A program made the position numbers and the translations under genes. The notes under the pieces were generated by a model, which worked only from the letters and a program-made list of their open reading frames with translations, was not told where the DNA came from and did not search any database. Positions 48,325 through 59,862 of a stretch of DNA of 64,000 bases are shown here, one piece after another (positions within the stretch are counted from its first letter, which is position 1; every line of letters starts with the position of its first letter). This stretch comes from Chrysoperla carnea. Taxonomy: Eukaryota > Arthropoda > Insecta > Neuroptera > Chrysopidae. The stretch spans positions 14,744,983 to 14,808,982 of the forward strand of contig NC_058337.1 of assembly GCF_905475395.1 (NCBI RefSeq), in the 5' to 3' direction.

Positions 48325-48382
48325 TGTTTACAGTACCTTAGTATACTTAGTGATATATTTCATACATACATGGTATAAAAAT
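48325..48382 (+). mobile_element. HINE-like repeat family, copy J (3' fragment)
   Basis: CAGTACCTTAGTATACTTAG...CATACATACATGGTATAAAAAT is the last ~55 bp of the family. It lies just beyond the foldback element. Confidence 0.6.
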
Positions 48383-48389
48383 ATCTTTA

Positions 48390-49257
48390 AAAGTAAAGGC
48401 ACAAGCTTTTATAGTAAAAATACATAAAATAAGATTCATGCTCGCTCATTGTTGTAAGAGCTTGACGCGTTTAGTTAAAATTATGCCCTCAAACCTTAAC
48501 TTATAGTCATGGACAGGTGATTCAGAAAAAAATTTATTTTTATATATAAACACATTCATTACAATAAAAATAAAGTTTTGAAATTCGCGTCACGCATTTA
48601 AACTTTTCATTAATTTAATGAATTTTTAAAAAAAATCATAATAAATTTACAATATAAAAAACTAAATAAATGCTTGCTTGAGTAATATTAATGTTACGTA
48701 ATTGTTGAATAGAAAGGTCAAGTTGATTATAAAAGTAGTTATTTCTTAAAGGTCATTTAATTTTAGTAGTTCAAGGTATTTATATTTAATTTGATTTACA
48801 CCTTTTAAATTTAAATAAATTAACTTATAAAATATAATATACAAACTATAAGTATATAAGCATCATCCAGCTTTAACCAAGTTTTTATTTTGTACCATTT
48901 TTGTACAACAATACAGGTTATTGCTTTGTTTATAAAGTAAACTTAGGCTAACTAATCATAAAATTCCGACTCCAATTTTATTTTTTAACATAAATTTGGA
49001 ATTTTTAAGCGATAATTACAGTTTCTACTTAAAGATTCCTGAAAAAAATATTAAAAAATATCGATAATAATCGATTTATGGAGTATTTATTGCAAACAAA
49101 TGAAAAGCTTTTTGTGCAGTGCTATCTCTGGAGAAACTAACAAACTATGTTGACTGATATATAGAGAGACATCTACTGCAAATATTATGGAATATTTAAA
49201 TACAAATTTAACTGTCAACATGGATCATTGCACAGAAAATTGCATTACGGAATTTTT
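48390..49257. other. Upstream region of the methyltransferase gene
   Basis: AT-rich with no repeat recognised. It must include the promoter and any 5' UTR, but I can point to no clear core promoter element. Confidence 0.35.
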
Positions 49258-49275
49258 ATGAGTAAACATGAATGA
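49258..49275 (+). promoter_or_regulatory. Minimal upstream ORF overlapping the BCDIN3D-like start
   Basis: An ATG 10 bp upstream of the chosen start opens a five-codon frame (MSKHE) in another phase. It stops at 49273-49275, overlapping the main ATG at 49268. If the transcript starts upstream of 49258, scanning ribosomes would meet it first. Whether it lies in the mature 5' UTR is not shown by the sequence. Confidence 0.4.
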
Positions 49276-51509
49276 AAAGTGCGAAGAAAATTTACAATAC
49301 AAAGGAAATGACCCTGGAGCAACGAGGTTTGGTAACTTCATCAATTATTACCAATTTAACCCACCTTTAAATAGAATAAAAAACTTACCACGTGACCAAT
49401 GGCCAGATATAAAGAAGAGGTCGCTAGTGGGATTGGATTTAGGGTGCAACGCAGGAGTAAGTGTTTTAAAATTTATAACTTGTTCATTACCTACAAAAAA
49501 GTTGAGCCTCAATTATTTTCTTGCACTTTGAATAAATATTATATCAAAAGCCAGATCTGAAAATTTACGCCGTGCGTTGAAAACTCCTTTCACCAATAAA
49601 GCAAGCTTTTTGTTTATTTGTTTAAAACGGAATTATTTCCAAGCTGTATGTTTGAAATGAAATCTATATTTTTAGACATCAAAGTATCGTTGCATCGAAG
49701 TCTCTACAAACTCAAAAATATCCCTACCAAGGAGTTCTGTGGCCAGATTCGGCGCGAAAGCCATTTGACAAATACGCAAACGGCTTTCGACATCGCAATG
49801 TAATTATGAAACGTTTCACGAAATTTGGTTTATAGTTTAGACAGTTTTTGTCTAGAGGGTAAAATCGGCACCAACACAACGAAACAAGCTGTAACTACTG
49901 ATAACACGCTTGTAGTTTTAATACTTTTGGTTAATAATAAAAACGATTTAATATATCAATCATCTGATAATATTAATAAAAACGATTTACTATATCAATC
50001 ATCTGATAATATTAATTTCGATTTTACTCCCTTGATTAAAAAACAGTTCACTTCTAATCAAGTTGGAAACTGATTATTGCATTATTCATTTTACCTCTTT
50101 CGATTGCCATTATTACATTATATCAATTGTTTTGACGAAACGGAAAAAAAAGTTGGCAGTAACACCTTAGGTTCAAGAAAAATACATTTCAATTTTTTTG
50201 TAAAACATGATCATATGATTGTATTACTCTTTTAATTTTAATTAAAAACAAAACGTTATAAAATGTCAGTATGATTATTTTAAATGTTCGAAATTGGTTC
50301 ATGTTCATGTAAATTACTACGTAGCTATACTCTATGTCAGTAAAATCGCATGGGTTCAAACATTGTAAGTGTACTCATTACATACATACATAGTGTTATA
50401 GTAATAACACTAGACATAGAGATACATTAACTGCAATTCAATTTTCATTTTCCAAATATACACACCAAAGTCGAAAACACCTAACTACTAGAAACATACG
50501 AAAACTGTTAATTTTTTGTCGAGGTAAACGTGATTTAAGATGTGGATTTTCTTTGCTGCAAAAACGATAATTTGTCTATTGAAAGTTAAAACAGATCCAT
50601 TATCTTCCGAAAAAATCATCTTTAGCGATGAATATTATTTCTGGTAAAATGACTTCATGAATAAACAAAATTGCCGCTCTAAGAGTGAAGAAAACCCACA
50701 TCCACAAAAATTGTCACTTTAGTATGCAAGTGTGATTGGACCATATTCCTTGAAAAAGAAATTGCTGTTACCCTGGGCAGGCAGTCATCTAGACGAAATC
50801 ATTTTTAAACAGAAATGTCATGAACAAGTATCCAAAATTTAAAAAAAGTAGTATTATTGTAAGCTAATTTTTTTCAAAACACTGATCATTTTAATGATCC
50901 GTAATTTCAATATGCGTTTAAAAAAATCGAAGTGAGTAATAATAATATGTATCAACATTCTCTAATTAAATTTATTTTGTATTTTAGGACTTAACTATTC
51001 AGCTGTATAAATTCTTAAAAGAAATTTATCCAGACATCAACTTAAATTTAATTGGTATTGATATCGATCCAACTTTAATCCAAAGAGCAGTTGATAGTAA
51101 TGAATTTCCAAACAATATCTCTTACATTAATCTCGATTTTATGAATAAAAAAAGTTCAGAGTCTTCATTAAATCATGAAAAATTTGATTTCGTCTTTTGT
51201 TTCTCTATTACAATGTGGATTCATTTAAATAATGGTGATAGCGGTTTAGTAAATTTCATAAAAGACATTTGCCAAATTGCTGAATTAATTTTAATAGAAC
51301 CTCAACCTTGGAAATGTTACAAGACTGCCGTTCGTCGAATGAAACGGAGTTGTAACGAAGAATTTCCATTATTTTCACAATTGAAAATTCGCAATAATGT
51401 TGATGATTACATACTTGACTTAATAAAACAAGAAGGTTTTCATCAAATATTTGAAACGTTGAACAGTGAATGGGGCCGTAAAATTATATTATTTCACAAA
51501 AAAAGATAA
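49268..51509 (+). CDS. BCDIN3D: BCDIN3D-like RNA 5'-monophosphate methyltransferase, two exons
   Basis: Exons are 49268-49456 and 50988-51509, with a phase-0 intron that has a GTAAGT donor and TTTTAG acceptor. The joined frame gives 236 residues. Seen: the N-terminal FGNFINYYQFNPP block (res. 21-33), SAM-binding motif I GLDLGCNAG at 55-63 ending at the splice junction, GIDIDP at 86-91, the family signature SITMWIHLNNGD at 136-147 and EPQPWKCY at 167-174. Known: the BCDIN3 domain defines S-adenosylmethionine-dependent enzymes that methylate RNA 5' phosphates. MePCE acts on 7SK, and BCDIN3D acts on tRNA-His and some pre-miRNAs. The short length and lack of a long N-terminal extension favour BCDIN3D over MePCE. 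The human protein is longer (about 290 residues) because of its tails. The start has A at -3 and no in-frame ATG just upstream. An AATAAA lies at 51645-51650. The gene converges with the BAP18 gene. Confidence 0.93.
49934..50014 (+). repeat. 39-bp tandem duplication in intron
   Basis: Two nearly identical 39-bp units (AATAAAAACGATTTA... ending in CATCTGATAATATT) lie head to tail inside the intron. They create the repeated NKNDLLYQSSDNI in a chance frame. Confidence 0.8.
50594..50755 (+). pseudogene. Degenerate mariner-type transposase fragment in intron
   Basis: One frame reads SSEKIIFSDEYYFW, then MNKQNCRSKSEENPHPQK, then SVIGPYSL. This is the catalytic-core stretch of Tc1/mariner transposases: the FSDE block with the second catalytic aspartate, then NKQNCR and a GPY block. 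Two in-frame stops (after YYFW and after QKLSL) and the lack of flanking domains show it is dead. It sits inside the intron of the methyltransferase gene in sense orientation. Confidence 0.75.
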
Positions 51510-53168
51510 CAAACATTTTTGGAAATATTAATTTTATTTATACAACTAATGATCACCTAAAATTATTTAAAAATACACAATTTTATATGTATGGTTTTAC
51601 AAAATATACACAGTATAAAAGACCACAATTGCTATGTTTTTACCAAATAAACATTCACAAGGTTTACGTATCATTTACAGAGTCCTTTCTTGAACATACA
51701 CATTTTATTTTGTCTTATATACAAATAAAAATTTATTTCATAGAATAACGCAAATAATAAGCTAAATATTAAGAGCTTATAATTTTGTGATTAAAGTAAA
51801 TTCAAAAGATCACACTTATATCTATATACATTTTTAATCAGGTTGTTCTTTAACAGAACTTCCTAAAATTTATCTAAAAATAAAGTTCTATTTAAAAAAA
51901 AATCCCACTGAATAAACATTATCTAAAAAGATCAAGTACTAGTCTATAAAAACAGTAAATCTTTGAAGGCTAATATGCAGTCGAAGGTTTCCATGTGTTC
52001 ATAGATTGCAAACACTACAAAGATGAGTTTCTATTGTTACTCTATCAAAATGCTGATAAATACGTTACTATAAAAACATGCTTGTATATGCGTGCACTAT
52101 TTATGACAATGCCTATGTTGCTGTACATAATACTTAGACGTGGTGTGTACATATACTTAGCATACACAACTACATATTTATCAGTTGTTTTTTTATCTTG
52201 TCAACAATTCGATTTAAAAAATGATTTTCAATTCCAAATATTCCTAGTTCTTTGTCTTTTTTTTAGCATTCAAAAAACTGTTTTTTTTTTATACTTATAG
52301 CTCCGTTGCATGGTAATTATGTGTGTTTATATAATTATAATTATTTTGCTTCACAATTGTTAGAAAAATTTCTTTTTTTTGACAAATTAAATACACCTAG
52401 ATTAACAATATATTTTAATTTTATCAAATTTTTAAGAAAAGTGGATTTACGGACGAACCTCCTTAAGCCTATTCTATTTTCTAAAATCTTGAGATGCCAA
52501 AAGCATGATTCGTGAACGAATAATTTACGAAATTACAGTAACGTATTTATCTTTCGTGTATTTAAAAAAATCCGAAAAATGATGAGAAATTTTTGTAAAG
52601 TATAAATAAACCTTGTTATTATTCTAAAAAACTTCCATTTAATTTTAAAAGGGATATTTACATTTTTTCAACATATTAAAAATAATATTTAATAATACCG
52701 AAGACTTAAGCCAGAAATATAGTCCAACTCGGAATAAAGTATGGAAATTAAGAATTATTCAAATCCTTAAATTTGAAGAATTGGAATTACGCAACTTAGT
52801 ATAATTTTCTCTCTCTTCAAAATCCATATTGAAATTTCCGGTATTTTTTTTTTTTGATTGATGCAGTAAATTGTTTTAAATATTAAAATAATTAATAACT
52901 ATATTCAAAGTTCTCAAATCAAGTTTGTTTATACATGCATTTTCTTGGAATGGTGAGTCTGTTTTGAGACGGAGATACTTATCAAACTACATGTAAGAAT
53001 ATTATTTTCCCGGAATGGACACTTTTTGTTCAATTCAATTGATATTACAAACTCATTTAAGTTAGATTTTAAATTTTGGAATTACAAAATATTTTGAAAA
53101 TGTAAATACCTCTGTTAAAAAAAAAGATGGAAAATGATTTAATAAATTGAAGAAAATTGTAAATGATT
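51510..53168. other. Convergent intergenic region
   Basis: It holds the 3' UTRs of the BCDIN3D-like (+) and BAP18 (-) genes. AATAAA signals lie at 51645-51650 and about 51725. The frames 51995-52300 and 52306-52515 have no recognisable domain. Confidence 0.5.
53138..53143 (-). terminator. Possible ATTAAA poly(A) signal for the BAP18 gene
   Basis: ATTAAA on the - strand, 26 nt after the stop codon. It is a common variant signal but unusually close to the stop, and AT-rich DNA yields many by chance. Confidence 0.25.
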
Positions 53169-55838
53169 TCAAGAGGTAACTTCTTCGGTCGCACCATCAA
53201 ACTCTAATTTAACATCATCATGTAAACCCTCTACATCAACTTCAGATTCGGACGCATTTAACATGTTCAATGTAACTTCTGCTGATTTATTCATAATGTT
53301 TTGTTGTTGCGCTTGTTGCTGGGCTTGAATTGAACCAGGCTGTTGTGATTGTTGCAATGTTCGTACCGGTAATCCAGCATCTTCAAATGCTTTTTTCTTT
53401 AATGTTGCCCTAATTTGTTGGCTACAATAATGAAATTGAACGAAAACAATATAAATTCATTTTATAATGAAGAAATTGAGCAACTTTTATTGTAAGAACT
53501 TACACTGTTCTTAATTTAATACGTTCACTAATTTTATTCAAATCATCACCGAATTTCTTTACAGCGGATCTAAGCATCTCAATTTCTTCATCGGTCCATT
53601 TTCTAAAAGTAAATCGTATATTTTTAAACTACCGGTTAATTTTTATTTTAGAATATAAGGTTTCAATCAATTTGGAATATCAGTGTTCAAAACAAGAAAA
53701 ACGGTAGCGTAGCGTGGAGATGGCGACTGCTATGTTATAAAGTCTAACCTGTTGATTAATATCTACGGTCAATTCCTTACAGTTGTTTGAGTTTTCTGTT
53801 AAGATATATTCTATCTAGTGTTTAAAAAATCACATCGTCGCGAAACAATCTGTTGTTCGCATAAGCATCAGTAGTTTTCAGGCACGTTACGTGTTAAATA
53901 TTTCTTACTTATTCTTATGTGTAGAATCGGGAACATAGCCCAATATGTATTTTCAACCCTGTATAATAGGATTTGTTGAAATTCAAGCATTCTAATAAAA
54001 GACTTGAAACAGGGCTAATTATCATAGAATAGCTAATTTCTATCAGTAATTACTATTGAATGTTGTTTTGAAAATAGAAAAACGGTGTAATAAAGTCAGC
54101 GTTACATGGTTATACCTTTTTTATGATCGAAAGCCTTGTTGGTATATATTGTATTTGAAGTTAAATCAATGGTTTTGAAGACTATATTCCAGTATTACAC
54201 ACAAAAAGTGTATTACATATAAAAAACAAAAGAACATCCGTAAGAAGTTAAGGATTAAATCAATATGATATATATCTATGGTGGCTACTGTTTTCTTAAA
54301 GTCAAATTCCCTGACTTTTCCGGATTGCCCAGTTGAATGATTCAAAAAATCCCTGACCAACTTGTTACTTTTAAATTGCTTTGAAAAAAAGTGGTACGAA
54401 AATTTTACAAATAACGAACAGGGAAAATTGAATATTAAGTACGACTCAAGATATCACAATCACATGCGCTATTTATAATTCGTATAGAAAAAAAAAAAAA
54501 TTATAAAAATTTATTTTAGAAAGTTGTTACAAAACTGAAGAAATTCGCAGCAAGAATTGTAATTCCCTGACATTTCCAAATTTTCCAGTAATGTGACCAC
54601 CGGTATAAACAACGGTTTTAGTTTTTTATTAAAACATAATATGAAATGTATTATTATAATATACTCTCTAAGACCCTTGAATGAATAGCATATTTGAAAA
54701 CATTTCAAACTTTTGTATTGGTCCATAACTTTTTGCGGGTGGCATAACAAGGGCAAGTTTCAAGTTTAAATAGTTCTACTTAATAAAATGAGTTTCTGGA
54801 CATATAATGATTATGTTAACGCTAAAATTGGTATTTTTCAAAGTATATTTTTTGAAAAAACTATTTCTTATCCGCTTTCTATCCTATTTAAGAGTATTTG
54901 AATCTTTAGAGATAAAAGTTATTAGACGCAACCTATTTTTCAACGTATATTTTTGAAAAAACTATTTCTTATCCGCTTTCTATCCTATTTAAGAGTGTTT
55001 GAATCTTTAGAGATAAAAGTTATTAGACGCAACCTATTTTCAACGTATATTTTTGAAAAAACTATTTCTGATCCTCTTTCTATCCTATTTAAGACTGTTT
55101 GAATCTTTAGTGGTAAGTTGTTAGACGCGACCTTGACAACAGCCTTTCAAATTTTTGTATTTAACATACCAGCCTTAGACTATAATGATAAATGAAAAGG
55201 GATCGAAATTTACTATGGAAATCTTATTTTGTATATCCCTAGTTTCACACTAATTATTAAGTAATGGAATCCACTCAGGATTTCTTGCGGAAGATTGATT
55301 TTGTAAATATCTACTACTATGCCCCAATAATTGCTGATTACAAATTAATTAATAAACCATTTACTAAGTATTGGGTGCCAATGATTAAACAGTTTTCCAA
55401 TGTAGAATTGTAAAGTATAATGGAAAGATAGTCACGCTACGCCACTAAACGAAATGATTAAGGTCTATTTATTGTATTCTCATCGATTTAATTTTAAGGC
55501 TTTGGACTCATAATGAATAAAGTGACAAACATAGACGTACCCTGCTGGAGAATCTGCATTTGGATGTAATTGCATTGTTAAATCCCCTAATTTGTTAAAA
55601 GCTGCTCCAGCGGCTGTAAATATTTCACCAATCTAAATACAAACAGAATAAAATTCAATATTTTAGGTTATGTTGAACCAAATAAATTGGTGCAAAATAA
55701 GCTAACCGTAAGAGCGTTATTCATCTTGCAATCGTTACACAATAGCACCAATTTTGTTGAAATGCTATTTAAAATGTGTGTAGATCGCCAATTTCAAAAA
55801 TAATTCTAATAAATCTTTACCTTTGTAGCCGAATTCAT
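53169..55838 (-). CDS. BAP18: BAP18 chromatin-complex subunit (SANT domain), four coding exons
   Basis: Reading the - strand, exons are 55838-55821 (MNSATK), 55632-55541, 53602-53504 and 53421-53169. All junctions are GT-AG (donors GTAAAG, GTACGT, GTAAGT) and phases match, giving 153 residues. Seen: IGEIFTAAGAAFNKLGDLTM at 7-26, QLHPNADSPAG to 37, a SANT/Myb-like domain from KWTDEEIEMLRSAVKKFGDD (38-57) through RTVQQIRATLKKKAFEDAGL, a glutamine-rich linker, and a C-terminal block AEVTLNMLNASESEVDVEGL. This order matches human C17orf49/BAP18 (172 residues) end to end. Known: BAP18 associates with MLL1 and BPTF/NURF complexes at H3K4me3-marked promoters, in the nucleus. The second intron is 1938 bp and carries a three-unit tandem repeat. 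The gene is convergent with the methyltransferase and divergent from the MFSD1-like gene. Confidence 0.93.
54836..55137. repeat. Three-unit ~101-bp tandem repeat in the second BAP18 intron
   Basis: Three head-to-tail copies share CTATTTCTTATCCGCTTTCT, starting at 54861, 54962 and (diverged) 55062, so the period is 100-101 bp. The first two units are almost identical and the third has about ten changes. It lies wholly inside the intron. Confidence 0.9.
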
Positions 55839-56439
55839 TTTTGTTGTTCGTTAGTGGAATTTGACGTTGACTTCACACGTATTTTAACTAAAAAATGTCA
55901 AATAACTTAATTTAAATTGATTCATTAAATGATTTATGATAGAATAAATAGATTTACAATTAAAATATGTTTTATTAGATTACTTAAAATGATAGTTTTC
56001 AATATCTTGCAATTGAAGTTTATTGAATTTTAAATTACTAACAATAGTTAGGGACTTTATCTTTTAAACTTTTGTGTCAAACGGTTTTTAAAATAAACAA
56101 TATTTATGTTTATATAATATTGTGATTTATCGTTTTGCACGATAAATTTTTAAGTAAATTTTAGGAAATATGATTAAATCTTATAAAATAATCAATTTAT
56201 TTTTATTATTTATTTACCTCTCAACATGAAAAAATAAACACAACTAATTAATGATATTTTGAGTAAAAAAAGTGGGGATGGATGAATAATGGTATTTGGT
56301 ATCATTCATTTATTATGACAGAATAAGTCAGAAGATTAAAAACACTATGCGAAGAAACGTGTTTAGTGTTCTGTGTTTATTTTATAGTTTTGAATATTGT
56401 GTTTTCTTTTAATTTGTGTTGTGTTTAACGCTAAAAACA
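55839..56439. promoter_or_regulatory. Head-to-head intergenic region between BAP18 and MFSD1-like genes
   Basis: About 600 bp separate two divergent start codons, so this interval must hold both 5' UTRs and is a likely bidirectional promoter. I see no convincing TATA box for either gene and no repeat. The role is inferred from gene layout alone. Confidence 0.5.
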
Positions 56440-56605
56440 ATGAGTTTAGAAGGACAAACGTTACTTCCTGGTGAATCATCAGGATCATCTGGAATAACAA
56501 CAGATGATGAAGAATCAGGGGGTTGTGGAGCAACAGCTTGTTGTAATCCAAGAAGCACATGCCATAGATTTATTGCTGGATTATTAATGTGCTTTTTAGG
56601 ATTTG
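56440..56605 (+). CDS. MFSD1: MFSD1-like lysosomal transporter, first coding exon (gene continues outside window)
   Basis: Fifty-five codons then a GTACGT donor at 56606, phase 1. Seen: MSLEGQTLLPGES at the N-terminus, an acidic TTDDEES stretch, a Cys-rich patch, then RFIAGLLMCFLGFG opening the first membrane helix. LLMCFLGFG matches the first helix of MFSD1, a major facilitator superfamily member of lysosomes that works with GLMP. EGQTLL fits the [DE]xxxL[LI] dileucine sorting signal that vertebrate MFSD1 carries at the same place. An upstream GTG at 56416 is in frame, but the ATG at 56440 is the natural start. I found no second exon up to the window end, so intron 1 exceeds 7.3 kb. The call rests on one exon; another MFS paralogue is possible. 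Confidence 0.72.
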
Positions 56606-57940
56606 GTACGTATTTCTTTTTTTTTTATATCGAAAATACATATAATTGTATGTCTAACAACTAAACAAAGGCTATTGTTATCATTATTTGTACTGATTTG
56701 TACTTAAGTTATCAAAATTAGTTTGTTATATGATACCAACCTTTACACCCCCAAAAAAAATAAATTTTTTTATTAAAAACAAAAGATGTTTTATTGCGGA
56801 AATCTATTTTATAAATAAATCATCACTAAATCATGATTTTGAATTATCATTGTTCATTAAACGCCTTAACATACATTAAATGAACTTTTAAAATTTTTTT
56901 TAAAAATAGGTTATCTGTTTTAATGTTTACAAACAATATAATTTTGAACTGGTTGAAAGGACGTAAAAGAAATATTAGAAAAACATGCCACTTAAATACA
57001 ATACCAATAACACATAATAATTAATGCATCTATTTTTATGATAGATTTTATCAAATTTTTATAATATTTTGTGTAAATAACGCAAATATTTAATTTTTAA
57101 ATATTTGGTTTTTAAATAATTCGACTTTTTTTTTTTAAATAAATAATTTAGAATTAAAATTAGGGTTGATAAATAAAGCTAAATACTTTCTCACGATATA
57201 GTTGGAAAGAATAGCATTACTTTTCAAAAAATTTAACTCTGGATAAGACATACATTGTTTATTTTTGACGTAGCCTTGAACTACCTAAGTAATTCCGTTA
57301 TAAATATATCTTTTGTACTCAATGATTAAATAATTTGGAAATATTTTTGAAATTTTATCATTAAATAAACTTATTAGATTCCTTTATAAAATTAGAAGTA
57401 TGAAATTGTATCACAATTTGTAAAAATTATATTATGGATAAAAGAGTACCCCAAATGATTATAAGGATATTCTAATGATCTAGGTATATCGTATTTCCAG
57501 CTTGAAAATAATTTTTATTAAAATGTACCAATTGCACAAATAATTAGGTGAGGAGGGAAATTTGGTTCAAAAGAATAGTTTAAAAATTATGATTAGCTTA
57601 CCACCATGATGCCTGACCGAGAAATTGTCTCCTAGACTGAATCATTTTCAATTGCTTATAATAGCATGTTGTTTTTTGGCGATTAGCATAGTAAACGAAT
57701 CTTTTTCCTTCAAAAAATAGTTTGCTGGGTGTATCGACTTGCGTTTTTTTGCACTGGCTTCAGAAAATTATCCCAAAAATTCTATATGGTTTAAAGCGGA
57801 ACTTTTTAGTTTTAACCTCCGCGCCATTCGGGTGAAGGGTGTTTAAATCATAAAGTAAATCAGACAGAATAAAATAAGTTTTAAAACATTTTAAAAAGGT
57901 CAAAAACTTTTAAAAGATTTTAAAAAAGTTTATGAATAAA
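56606..57940 (+). other. Start of MFSD1-like intron 1
   Basis: AT-rich intronic sequence; nothing recognised except a CCTCCGCGCC fragment near 57818. Confidence 0.45.
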
Positions 57941-57949
57941 ATCCTTTAT

Positions 57950-58385
57950 GCACTTCCCCCCTTCGGAGTTCAGAAAGACTCTCAAAATGAAAAAGACCAT
58001 TTTTTTGCAAATTAATACTTCTAATGATGTATTAGGGGTTTTTGGGGTGGTAAAACTCGAATTTTCTGTCAAAATGTTAAATTTGTTACTCATTTCCCTC
58101 TTTGAGCCCACATAAGTAGTCCTCGAAATAAAAATATCATTTTTTTGAAAATTTAAGAAGTTTTAATGCATGTAAGTGGGTTTTTAAAGCTCCTGATCTT
58201 GAATTTATGATCAAATTGATCAATTTGCACCCCCTCCTCTTCTTTAAGCTTACATAAGTAGACTTCCTAAATAAAAAATACCACAGCCTTTTTAAAGCAT
58301 GTAAGGGAGTTTGTAAAAATAAAAATAAATGTATTGTCCCTAGATTCGATATCAAAGACACAAGCCTCTACCCCTCCTAGGAAAT
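57950..58385. repeat. Divergent ~150-bp tandem units
   Basis: CCCACATAAGTAGTCCTCGA AATAAAAA and CTTACATAAGTAGACTTCCT AAATAAAAAA recur about 165 bp apart, each followed by CATGTAAG-G-G-TTT. A third unit precedes or follows in weaker form. It lies inside the MFSD1-like intron. Confidence 0.6.
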
Positions 58386-58778
58386 CAATAAAATGAGCCA
58401 AAAAATTATACTCGGGAAGTTCTAGAGTCGCTGATTACGATTTCGAAGTTCTCTGGTTTTACAACAGTTCTCTTCTACTACATTGTATACAGTAAAGAAA
58501 GAATTGCGAACAAATTTGGTATTGAGTCATCAACGTAAATATCAATTTTGTGCATCCACTTTTACTAGATTATAAACAAGCAGTTTTTGCCAATTTACCT
58601 ATTCGTTGTGTGCGTAGTCATGGTAGGGACAATAAAATCGATGCCAGCGCTTCCAGTGAAAAATTTTGGCGTTAAAGGGGGCTGTTATTACTAATTTGCA
58701 GTTCTTTAATGTTAATGTTATAGAAAAGTCAAATTAAAATAATTGTAAAACACGAATTAATTAAACTTAATGCATTAA

Positions 58779-59332
58779 CAAGTGAAAATAAACAATTGAC
58801 TGAGTTAATTGTTGAAATACCATGCATAGTCAGTGTTGATTTCTTTATCACATTACACATACAAACATGTGACACATAACTGATATTCAAGTATGGTACA
58901 TATTATAAAATTTCCGCCTAATTGGCGCCCTTACGGGTAAACAGTGATGTTTACGCAAAAATGTTTCAAACAAAAGTTGTTTAATTTTTGATAAGGAACT
59001 AAGGATAAACTTTTGTTCTATCTCTAACGGTTTACAAGATGGGTCCTACGGACCCAAGACCCAATTAACCTATGATGCTCATTTACAAACTTGACCTCAC
59101 TTTTTACGTCCTGAGTACGCTGTAAAAATTTCAGCTCGATATCTTTTTTCGTTTTTGAGTTATGGTGTCCACAGACGAACGGACGGACGGACAACCGGAA
59201 ATTGACTAATTAGGTGATTTTATGAACACCTATGACAAAATTTTTTTCCTAGCATCATTATTTTTAAGCGTTATAAACTTGGGACTAAACTTAATATACT
59301 ATGTATATTTCATATATACATGGTATAAAAAT
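58779..59332 (+). mobile_element. HINE-like repeat family, copy K (full length, in MFSD1 intron)
   Basis: It begins CAAGTGAAAATAAACAATTG and ends ATACATGGTATAAAAAT. GGAC array at about 59178-59191. It is close in sequence to copies H and L, sharing ATGACAAAATTTTTTTCCTA, which suggests one recently active subfamily. Confidence 0.9.
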
Positions 59333-59502
59333 TGTGAAAATAAGAAATCAAATTGCACAAATATTATTTTTCAAATGTAAATTATCATAGTTATTTATTT
59401 AAATTTGTGAGACAATAATATTAAATTTTCAATGTAAATCTTAAATGCAATCCATACAATTATATATGCATCCATACAATTCTATAATTAAAGTAGTGTA
59501 TC

Positions 59503-59516
59503 GTTACCATGGAAAC
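59503..59516 (+). promoter_or_regulatory. RFX-type X-box candidate
   Basis: GTTACCATGGAAAC is close to the palindromic X-box GTTGCCATGGCAAC bound by RFX factors. It lies in unique sequence of the MFSD1-like intron. A chance match cannot be excluded. Confidence 0.3.
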
Positions 59517-59862
59517 GAAACTCACGCACGGAGCGAATTGGTGAAAATTGGTTATGTTTGTTAAATTTTTTTAATGATTTGTAATAAATATAATAATATA
59601 TCAAAATAGTGATTTAAAGGCTAAAAGTTCAATAACGTACTACGAATAGAAAGTACTTGTTTCTTCTTTTTTTTTTTTTATCAATTTGATACTGAAATTA
59701 TGATACACGACCTTCACGGACAACAACAGAAAGTGTTTCAAATACTTTCATTGATTTATGACAATCTTATAGCTTATAGTACCGGCTGGTTTTTCAATGC
59801 AGATATCATTTCGAACTTTTATCATCAGATTTATTGGTTGAACAAAATATTGCATAAATATA

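Larger units (their letters stand above)
49457..50987 (+). other. Intron of the BCDIN3D-like gene
   Basis: The borders are GTAAGT and TTTTAG. The intron holds a 39-bp tandem duplication (about 49934-50014) and a degenerate mariner transposase fragment (50594-50755). Open frames at 49618-49803 and 49825-50073 show no family resemblance and are taken as chance. Spliced out, the flanking codons read NAG|DLT without interruption, which matches the family. Confidence 0.85.

Noticed and set aside
49618..49803. Open frame inside the methyltransferase intron
   Set aside because: It lies between consensus splice sites of a gene whose spliced product matches its family without gaps, and it has no motif of its own.
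51995..52515. Two + strand frames downstream of the methyltransferase
   Set aside because: The translations are membrane-like only because of T-rich sequence. They lie in the convergent 3' region and match no family I know.
53169..53357. Stand-alone 62-codon gene on the - strand
   Set aside because: It is the 3' part of the last BAP18 exon. The frame extends upstream to the TGTAG acceptor at 53422 and joins three further exons.
56363..56560. - strand frame over the MFSD1-like exon
   Set aside because: It is an antisense shadow of the transporter exon, with low-complexity leucine-rich translation.
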